Assembly (NCBI GenBank): GCA_034666985.1
Contig: JAXDKS010000043.1
Location: 62,001 to 126,000, forward strand
Length of the DNA: 64,000 nucleotides
Direction: 5' to 3'
Source of the DNA: DATARR01 sp034666985
Lineage (GTDB): Bacteria > Acidobacteriota > Thermoanaerobaculia > Multivoradales > UBA5704
Shown: one piece after another, positions 58,597 to 64,000 of the stretch
Layout: each line of letters starts with the position of its first letter
Position numbering within the stretch: the first letter of the stretch is position 1
Notes under the pieces: generated by a model
The model's input: the letters and a program-made list of their open reading frames with translations, nothing else
The model's database searches: none
Told to the model about the DNA's origin: nothing
Position numbers and translations under genes: made by a program

Positions 58597-59096
58597 GGCA
58601 GATCGGACAACAGATGTCTGAGATAGGTCCGGAAGGCGCGTCCGAGATGAAGAGTGCTCGCCCTGAAGAGGGCGTCGAAGGCGAGCTCCAACTCAGCCCG
58701 GGAAATTGTTTGAACGGTATAGGCGCGAATCAGGATCCCGACCGTGCCGGTCACTGGGCTCCCATGGCCTTCCAGAAGCCGGCGTAGAGCCAGATCGTCC
58801 GTCAGCACGAGGGACCGGAAGCCGCTTTCCCGCGCGAGAGAGAACACCTGCGCATCCGCCGGCTGGACCTGGGGAGCGACATCCCGAAGAACCTGCCTCC
58901 AGACCAGGGGCTCGACCCTTTGAGCCGTGAAATCGATCCCGGCTTCCGTCAGCCGAGCCGCTGTCACGCCATGCCTGCCGAGCTCCTCCACGACCAGGTC
59001 GGGAAGAAGCAGAGGAGCGACAGTCGTGAGAGTCGATAATTGGGTGATTTCTTGAAGGTGCAGTATCGGCCCGGTGTCAGAGATGGTTTCAGGCAC
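58593..59096 (-). CDS. PIN-like toxin (DUF3368 type)
   Basis: 167 aa: N-terminal ISDTGPILHLQEI carries the first catalytic Asp, then LVVEELGRHG, QPADAQVFSLARE and LVLTDDLALRRLLEG, the PIN-like DUF3368 pattern. These toxins pair with UPF0175/RHH antitoxins. The GTG start overlaps the upstream antitoxin gene by 8 nt. An acidic catalytic set is complete. Confidence 0.8.
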   Translation of the reverse strand: MPETISDTGPILHLQEITQLSTLTTVAPLLLPDLVVEELGRHGVTAARLTEAGIDFTAQRVEPLVWRQVLRDVAPQVQPADAQVFSLARESGFRSLVLTDDLALRRLLEGHGSPVTGTVGILIRAYTVQTISRAELELAFDALFRASTLHLGRAFRTYLRHLLSDLP

Positions 59097-59346
59097 CCTT
59101 CAGGCCCCAGGCGACATCTCGGCGGAGAGCGTCGCGCTGATAATCGATCTCGGCGAGCCGTTCGGAGCCCAGCTCTCTCAGGGCCGTCTCGCGCGGCACT
59201 TTGCCCAGCAGATAGGCTTCGGTCAGCGTTTCCTGATACAGGGTCTCAATGCCTGCGCGAAGGGCTTGGGCGAGCACCGCGGCTTCATCCTGCCCTTTCT
59301 GGGTGACGAGGAAGTCCAGATGTTCCGTCAAGGTCTTGTCGTGCAT
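59089..59346 (-). CDS. antitoxin of the DUF3368 pair
   Basis: 85 aa. An RHH-like N-terminal part (LDFLVTQKGQDEAAVLAQAL) is followed by a UPF0175-like segment (LLGKVPRETALRELGSERLA). It precedes and overlaps the toxin gene. ATG 59346 has only a weak GGGA upstream. Likely binds the toxin and the operon promoter. Confidence 0.7.
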   Translation of the reverse strand: MHDKTLTEHLDFLVTQKGQDEAAVLAQALRAGIETLYQETLTEAYLLGKVPRETALRELGSERLAEIDYQRDALRRDVAWGLKGA

Positions 59347-59407
59347 ACGAGATCCCCAAGGTCAGTCTAGCACTCTCTCAGACCGAGCAGAGTTGAAGGG
59401 AAGCGAA

Positions 59408-59483
59408 TGGTGGAGCAGAAGGGATTCGAACCCTCGACCCCCACGTTGCGAACGTGGTGCTCTCCCAGCTGAGCTACTGCCCC
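59408..59483 (-). tRNA. tRNA-Ala (anticodon CGC)
   Basis: The minus strand reads GGGGCAGTAGCTCAGCTGGG at the 5' end, with anticodon stem CCACG/CGTGG around loop TTCGCAA (anticodon CGC), T-arm GGTTCGAATCC and acceptor partner CTGCTCC, followed by discriminator A and an encoded CCA. 76 nt, all stems pair, with one G-U in the acceptor. It overlaps the 3' end of the upstream yihY gene by 10 nt. Confidence 0.95.
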
Positions 59484-60811
59484 ACGGAGCGGGAGGGCGA
59501 CATTGTACTCGTGGAGGAGGGCCCCGGCAAGGGCGGCGTCTCGGCCCGGGTCAGCAGGCCGGCCAGGGTCAGGCCCGCCAGGTGCTCGCCCCGGGCCACC
59601 GCCAGGTCGCCGATGATCTCCTCCAGCCGCCGCGCGATCTCTCCGCCCGCCAGCTCCGCCCCCCGCGTCGCCCGGTGATCGTAGGCGGCCAGCACCCCGT
59701 CGACCGGCAGCTCGCCGGGGTCGGCGGCCAGGCCGTATTCGTCCTCGCCGTGCACCTTGAGGAGGCCCTGGGTGACCAGTGGATGGAGGATGCGCTCCAA
59801 CTCGCCGTTGGTGAGGCACAGGCGGTCGGCCAGGGTCTCGCGGGAGAGGGAGGTCTGGCCACGGGCGAACCGCCGGGCGATGAGCAGGAGAGCGGCGAGC
59901 CCCACCCAGCTCGCCTGCACCGGCGGATGGCGGTGCAGCCCCCGGGCCAGCACGGAGAAGTGCTGCGCCGTGTAGGCCGCCTCGCCGCCGAACAGGATGA
60001 TGGTCCACATCAGCTCGAGGGAGATCATGAACAGCAGGGCGAAGGCGAAGCTGCCGTAGACGATGCTGACGTTCCTGAACACTTCGACGTAGGAGCCGAA
60101 GCCCTGACGCAGGATCTCGAGCAGGATGCCGGCCAGCAGACCCCCCGCCAGGGCATTGCGCAGCCGCACCGGGGTGTAGGGCACCACCCAGTAAAGGGTG
60201 GTCAGGCCCACCACCGTGGCGGCGAAGGGGAGCACGTTGAGCAGGAACGAGCGCTCGAAGATCAGGCGCAGGGCCGGCGCCTGGCGCAGCAGGATCAGGC
60301 TGGAGAAGGTGGCGCCCAGCAGCAGCGGCCCCCAGAACAGAAGGAGGATGAAAGAGAGGAGGCGGTTCCGTAGGGGCCGGCGCCGGGAGACGTTCCAGAT
60401 CTTGTTGAGCGACTCCTCGATGGTGGAGAAGAGCAGCAGCGTGGTGGCGAAGAAGGCCACCACCCCGAAGCCGTGGATGGTCTCGGCCTGGTCGAGGAAC
60501 TCGGAGATCTTGTCGACGACGCTCTTGTCGGAGTAGGGGACGATCTGGACGAAGACCTCCAGGGTGCGCTGCGGATATTGGCTGAAGACGCGGGCGCCGA
60601 TGAAGGAGAAGACCGACATCAGTGGCACCAGCGACAGGGCGGTGACCCAGGCCAGCGCCGAGGCGGTGAGCAGGATCGAGTCCTCGTAGGACTGGCGGAA
60701 GGTGAGGTGGAAGTAGCGGGCGAGCCGCCCGAGGAAGGAGGGGCCCCCCTCGTCCCGCCGGTAAGGCTTTCCTACGAGCGTCAGGTCGCCCGACGTCTCG
60801 ACGTCTACCAA
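59474..60811 (-). CDS. YihY/BrkB-family membrane protein
   Basis: About 445 aa. Six membrane segments and YihY motifs are visible: SILLTASALAWVTALSLVPL, FGVVAFFATTLLLFSTIEES, NKIWNVSRRRPLRNRLLSF, YGSFAFALLFMISLELMWTI. A winged-helix-like C-terminal domain follows (LSRETLADRLCLTNGELERI). The TTG start at 60811 overlaps the beta-CASP gene stop by 7 nt and is the only start that keeps the N-terminus intact. The TAG stop lies inside tRNA-Ala. Function of the family is unclear; it is not RNase BN. Confidence 0.82.
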   Translation of the reverse strand: MVDVETSGDLTLVGKPYRRDEGGPSFLGRLARYFHLTFRQSYEDSILLTASALAWVTALSLVPLMSVFSFIGARVFSQYPQRTLEVFVQIVPYSDKSVVDKISEFLDQAETIHGFGVVAFFATTLLLFSTIEESLNKIWNVSRRRPLRNRLLSFILLLFWGPLLLGATFSSLILLRQAPALRLIFERSFLLNVLPFAATVVGLTTLYWVVPYTPVRLRNALAGGLLAGILLEILRQGFGSYVEVFRNVSIVYGSFAFALLFMISLELMWTIILFGGEAAYTAQHFSVLARGLHRHPPVQASWVGLAALLLIARRFARGQTSLSRETLADRLCLTNGELERILHPLVTQGLLKVHGEDEYGLAADPGELPVDGVLAAYDHRATRGAELAGGEIARRLEEIIGDLAVARGEHLAGLTLAGLLTRAETPPLPGPSSTSTMSPSRSVGQ

Positions 60812-62193
60812 GGCACCGAATCTCCGGTGAGGGGGAGCACCGGGCGGGGCCAGCCCAGCTCCTCGGCGATGGCCACCGCGAGGGCCTTGCGCGGCGGGTC
60901 CTCGCCATGGTTCAGGAAGATCCGCTGCGGCGCCGCCGGCAGGGCGCGGCACCAGCGCAGCAGCTCGTCCCGGTCGGCGTGGGCGGAGAGGCCGTTGAGC
61001 TGGTGGATCGTCGCCTTCACCCAGACCGTCTGGCCGTGGATGGCGAGCGTCTCGCAGCCGTCCACCAGGGCCCGCCCCCGGGTGCCCGCCGCCTGGTAGC
61101 CCACGAAGACCACCGAGCTGCGCCGGTCGCCCAGGCGGTGGAGCAGGTGGTGGACCACCCGGCCGCCGGTCGCCATGCCGCTCGACGCCACGATCACCGC
61201 CGGCTCGCCGCGGGTGTTGAGGGCCTTGGACTGATCCACCGTGCGCACCGTGACGAAGCGGCCCTCCAGGAGAGGATCATTGGCCAGGGCTTCGAGCTCC
61301 TCGTCGTGCTCGGACTCGGCGCGCTCGTAGATCCGTGTGGCCTCGATGGCCATGGGGCTGTCGAGGAACACGGTGGCGGGATCGAGCCGGCCGGCATCCA
61401 CCAGGGCCGAGAGGTGGTAGAGGACGTCCTGGGTCCGCCCCAGGGCAAAGGCGGGGATGATCACCATGCCCCCCCGGGCGTAGGTCTCCTCGATGATCTT
61501 GCCCAGGGCCTCGGCCGCGTCCTCCCGTAGGTGCAGGCGATCGCCGTAGGTGGATTCGAGCAGCAGGGCGGCGGGCGCCGCGGCGGGGGGCTCGGGGTCT
61601 TTCAGGATCGGCACGCCGTAGCGGCCGACGTCGCCCGAGAAGCACCAAGTGCGGCGCTCGCCGTCGGACCCCTTGCCGGTGACCTCGACGCTCGCCGCTC
61701 CCAGCAGGTGGCCGGCGCGGACGTAGCGCAGCCGCACGCCGGGGAACAGCTCCTGCTCCTCGTGGAAGGGGAGGGGCTTGAGCAGCTTCAGCACCCGGCG
61801 GGCGTCCTCCTCGGTGTAGAGGGGCTGGGGATCGGGGTGGCGGCTGTACCCCTTGCGCCGGGCGTAGCGGACCTCCTCCTCCTGGAGCTCGCCGGCGTCG
61901 CGCAGGACGAGGGAGATCAGCCCGCGGCTGGGGCCCGTGCAGTAGATGGGCCCGGAGTACCCCTGGGCCACCAGCCGGGGGAGCAGGCCGGTGTGGTCGA
62001 GGTGGGCATGGGTGACCACGACGGCGGTGAGCTCGGAGGGGCGGAACGGGAACGGCTGCCAGTTCCGCATCTCCAGCTCTTCGCCGCCCTGATAGAGACC
62101 GCAGTCGACGAGGGCACGGTTCGAGCCCCAGTCGAGATGCGTGCAACTTCCTGTCACGACGCCACAGGCGCCGTAGAACGTCACGTTCGGCAT
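60805..62193 (-). CDS. MBL-fold beta-CASP RNA-processing hydrolase
   Basis: 462 aa. Metallo-beta-lactamase core VVVTHAHLDHTGLLPRLV, GHLLGAASVEV, WCFSGDVGRYGVPIL, beta-CASP insert, and the C-terminal RNA-specificity motif (LNGLSAHADRDELLRW). These are zinc-dependent nucleases, mostly acting on RNA. AGGAGG precedes ATG 62193. Coupled to the downstream yihY by a 7-nt overlap. Confidence 0.92.
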   Translation of the reverse strand: MPNVTFYGACGVVTGSCTHLDWGSNRALVDCGLYQGGEELEMRNWQPFPFRPSELTAVVVTHAHLDHTGLLPRLVAQGYSGPIYCTGPSRGLISLVLRDAGELQEEEVRYARRKGYSRHPDPQPLYTEEDARRVLKLLKPLPFHEEQELFPGVRLRYVRAGHLLGAASVEVTGKGSDGERRTWCFSGDVGRYGVPILKDPEPPAAAPAALLLESTYGDRLHLREDAAEALGKIIEETYARGGMVIIPAFALGRTQDVLYHLSALVDAGRLDPATVFLDSPMAIEATRIYERAESEHDEELEALANDPLLEGRFVTVRTVDQSKALNTRGEPAVIVASSGMATGGRVVHHLLHRLGDRRSSVVFVGYQAAGTRGRALVDGCETLAIHGQTVWVKATIHQLNGLSAHADRDELLRWCRALPAAPQRIFLNHGEDPPRKALAVAIAEELGWPRPVLPLTGDSVPW

Positions 62194-62242
62194 GGCTCCT
62201 CCTGGCGCGCCCGAGTCTAGCACCCGGAAATCCCGTCCGAGC

Positions 62243-62270
62243 GGGCATGATTTCTGCTATCTATATAGAT
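62243..62270 (+). promoter_or_regulatory. weak sigma-54-like site and palindrome before DUF883 gene
   Basis: GG at 62244-62245 and GC at 62256-62257 have the GG-N10-GC spacing (GGGCATGATTTCTGCT). The perfect palindrome ATCTATATAGAT (62259-62270) follows directly. The leader to ATG 62343 is about 75 nt. Confidence 0.35.
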
Positions 62271-62342
62271 CGTCTTGCCGGGAGTCGCCGGCACCCCTTC
62301 TCATGACGTTCCCACCATCCCCATGGGATATGGAGGTTAGCG

Positions 62343-62732
62343 ATGTCCAATATCAAGGAGGACCTCAAGGACAGTGCCGAAACGGCACGCACAGCGGTTT
62401 CGGATGGCGTGGATGCCGCGCGCCAGCGGTTCCAGAAGCTCGGCGACGAAGTCCAGGACCGCTACAAGAAGGTCTCCGACGACGTCCGCAAGGGCGCTGA
62501 GAAGGCTTCCAAGGAGATCCGCCGCGGTGCGGAGCGGGCGAAGGATACCTACGACGAGGTGTCCAAGAAGGCCGAGAAGAGCTACCGCCGCGTGAGCTCG
62601 CAGGCGCAGAACGTGTCGCGGGAGGTCAGCCTCTATGTGCGGGACAATCCCGGCAAGTCGGTGCTCATCGCGGCCGGCGTCGGCTTCCTCCTCGGCCTGC
62701 TGAGCCGGCGGGGTGGCAGGAGCGAGGAGTAG
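62343..62732 (+). CDS. DUF883 (ElaB/YqjD-like) membrane-anchored protein
   Basis: 129 aa: a long amphipathic helix (SAETARTAVSDGVDAARQRF, KVSDDVRKGAEKASKEIRRG) followed by a C-terminal membrane anchor (VRDNPGKSVLIAAGVGFLLG) with the DNPGKS motif and trailing Arg residues, as in ElaB/YqjD-type proteins. Those bind ribosomes or stressed membranes. The gene has GGAGG some distance upstream and is followed by a dispersed palindromic element. Confidence 0.85.
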   Translation: MSNIKEDLKDSAETARTAVSDGVDAARQRFQKLGDEVQDRYKKVSDDVRKGAEKASKEIRRGAERAKDTYDEVSKKAEKSYRRVSSQAQNVSREVSLYVRDNPGKSVLIAAGVGFLLGLLSRRGGRSEE

Positions 62733-62879
62733 ACCCTCATCACCCCGGCCCTCTTCTCCCGTCCCCTCCCAACCCCCCTCACCGGGAGAAGAGGGAGAAC
62801 AGCAAGAGCGCCCCAGCCAGGACCCCTCTCCCGGGGAGGGGGATGGGGTGGTCGGGAGAGGGGCAGGGGTGAGGGTCTT
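62731..62879. repeat. long palindromic CCCTCACCCC-type repeat element
   Basis: Outer arms AGACCCTCATCACCCC (from 62731) and GGGGTGAGGGTCTT (to 62879) are imperfect inverted repeats. Inside, CCCTCTTCTCCCG (62749-62761) pairs perfectly with CGGGAGAAGAGGG (62783-62795), and CCCCTCTCCCGGGGAGGGGG forms a second hairpin. The layout is that of a dispersed palindromic (REP/MITE-like) element. No coding content. Confidence 0.7.
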
Positions 62880-62933
62880 GGGTGGGGGAGCTCTGAGGTG
62901 TTCATATAAGCTACCGCCAAGGAGGAGATCGTC

Positions 62934-63173
62934 ATGGAGATCGTGGAGCGGGATTCGGTCGTCGACGAGCTGATCGACGAGATCGTGCCGGAAGGGTTGG
63001 ACTGGGAGCGGCTGGTGGTGACCTATCCGCTGCCGGCCCTGGCGCTGGCTGCAGTCGGCGGCTTCTTCCTGGGGCGCCGCCATGGGTCCGACATCCTCGC
63101 CGCCCTCTCCTCCTTCGCGGCGGCCCACGTCGCGGAGAACGTCCACCAGGTTCTGGGCCGGGAGCTGGGATAA
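62934..63173 (+). CDS. small membrane protein, 79 aa
   Basis: AAGGAGGAG precedes ATG 62934. The product has an acidic N-terminus (EIVERDSVVDELIDEIVPEG) and one membrane helix (YPLPALALAAVGGFFLGRRH) followed by a helical tail. Its G-x-FLGRR-x-G pattern resembles the DUF883 anchor, so the two neighbours may work together in the membrane. Confidence 0.7.
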   Translation: MEIVERDSVVDELIDEIVPEGLDWERLVVTYPLPALALAAVGGFFLGRRHGSDILAALSSFAAAHVAENVHQVLGRELG

Positions 63174-63176
63174 GCC

Positions 63177-64000
63177 CTGCGCACCCTCCTCCATATCTCG
63201 GACGTCCACTTCGGACCGCCGCACCTCCCCCGGGTCTCCGAGGGAGTGCTGGAGCTCATCGACCGCCACCGCCCCGACTTCGTGGTCGTCTCCGGCGACC
63301 TGACGCAGCGGGCGAAGCCCGAGCAGTTCCAGCAGGCCCGCGCCTTCGTCGATCGCATCCCGGTGCCCAGCCTGGTGGTGCCAGGCAACCACGACGTCCC
63401 CCTCTACCGCGTCTGGGAACGGATCTTCGATCCCTTCGGCGCCTACAAGAAATACTTCAGCCCCGAGCTCGAGCCGGTCTACCAGGACGACGAGATGCTG
63501 GTGGTGGGGATCAACACCGCCTTCAACTGGACGATCAAGGACGGGCGCATCACCCTGCGCCGCCTGCTGGAGGTGGAGAAGATCCTGCGCTCCGTGCCGG
63601 ACGAGGTCTGCAAGGTGGTGGTCGCCCATCACCATCTGATCCCGCCTCCCAACTTCGGCACCCAGCGGGTGCTGGCCAACGCCTACGAGGCCATCGACCT
63701 GTTCTCCAGCGCCGGCGTCGACCTCATCCTCTCCGGTCACCTGCATCAGGCCTACATCGGCAACTCCGAGGAGTTCTACCCCAAGGGCCGGCCGCCGGTC
63801 GTCATCCTCCACTCGGGGACGACGACCTCCAACCGTGGCCGCGGTGGCGAGCGGGAGCGGAACACGTGCAACTGGATCCAGGTGGACCGCAGGTCCATGG
63901 TGGTCTCCCACTTCCGCTGGCACCGGGATCTCGAGCGCTTCGCCGAGCACAGCCGCCACTGGTACCCCCGCCAGGAGATGGTCCCCTACACCCTCGACGG
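63177..64000 (+). CDS. metallophosphoesterase (cut by window end)
   Basis: At least 274 codons with the calcineurin-like metal motifs in order: HISDVHFG (D-x-H), VVVSGDLTQRA, VVPGNHDVPLY, VVVAHHHLIP, ILSGHLHQAYIG. This set is typical of class III cyclic nucleotide phosphodiesterases such as CpdA, but substrate is not decided by sequence. The essential D-x-H lies eight to ten codons after the previous stop, and the only start nearby is CTG 63177, so a CTG start is likely. The 3' end is outside the window. Confidence 0.85.
   Translation, partial: MRTLLHISDVHFGPPHLPRVSEGVLELIDRHRPDFVVVSGDLTQRAKPEQFQQARAFVDRIPVPSLVVPGNHDVPLYRVWERIFDPFGAYKKYFSPELEPVYQDDEMLVVGINTAFNWTIKDGRITLRRLLEVEKILRSVPDEVCKVVVAHHHLIPPPNFGTQRVLANAYEAIDLFSSAGVDLILSGHLHQAYIGNSEEFYPKGRPPVVILHSGTTTSNRGRGGERERNTCNWIQVDRRSMVVSHFRWHRDLERFAEHSRHWYPRQEMVPYTLD

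Noticed and set aside
58593..59483. Integration of a prophage or genomic island at tRNA-Ala
   Set aside because: No integrase gene and no repeat of the tRNA 3' end was found in the window; the tRNA is only adjacent.

Overview
This window is high-GC bacterial chromosome from a Gram-negative-type organism: many Sec signal peptides, sigma-54-like -24/-12 promoters, an ECF41 sigma factor, and Psp and Rsb-type stress modules. The mix (ThuA and LamG proteins sharing a secreted domain, tandem exported Pcm proteins, VapBC pairs, a DHCW cupin) resembles Acidobacteriota such as Thermoanaerobaculia. That placement is an inference from family resemblance and was not tested. There is no rRNA; the only tRNA is tRNA-Ala(CGC).

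Layout. 0-4.1 kb is accessory debris: a 63-bp-phased array, a DHCW cupin, an Rpn-nuclease tail, an orphan antitoxin whose toxin is lost, a wrecked DNA methyltransferase, a TPR-like tail and an intact vapBC. 4.2-11.7 kb holds EF-hand and ThuA secreted proteins, uvrA, an enhancer-binding protein with an altered GAFTGA loop, and an unusual DUF2188 plus NCPFD-protein pair. 11.9-14.6 kb is a partner-switching module (RsbW/RsbV/RsbU types) led by an unlisted 51-aa membrane protein behind a sigma-54-like promoter. 14.6-20.3 kb is an exported isoaspartate cluster (IaaA, two Pcm) with a TldD-like protein and an amidohydrolase. 20.3-27.0 kb is an RDD / SpoIIM / DUF4129 / DUF4350 / MoxR / DUF58 operon. 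27-33 kb has a LamG protein, a CDF transporter, a GT39-like protein, a 21-bp minisatellite and a marR-ene reductase operon.

33.3-36.7 kb is a three-gene module (coiled-coil protein, PspA, AAA+ ATPase) facing a membrane SpoIIE phosphatase. 39-44 kb carries a large exported phosphodiesterase and a secreted isoamylase. 44.5-53 kb has a second vapBC, an XRE regulator, a divergent DoxX/ECF41 pair with matching ECF41 promoters, a YtrA-type GntR/ABC operon and small secreted proteins. 53-59.4 kb is an AT-richer island bounded by toxin-antitoxin debris and a tRNA gene. It carries a 1482-aa protein with an N-terminal nuclease-like domain, a STAND-type NTPase and a long helical-repeat tail, which is the best candidate for an uncharacterised antiphage system. 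59.4-64 kb returns to core genes: YihY, a beta-CASP hydrolase, DUF883 and a metallophosphoesterase cut by the window edge.

Cross-cutting signals: at least six genes start exactly 6 nt after a -10 hexamer, which predicts leaderless mRNAs, most of them for antitoxins and autoregulators. Two genes carry TGA where a Trp codon is expected. Two convergent gene pairs share a CTAG stop.
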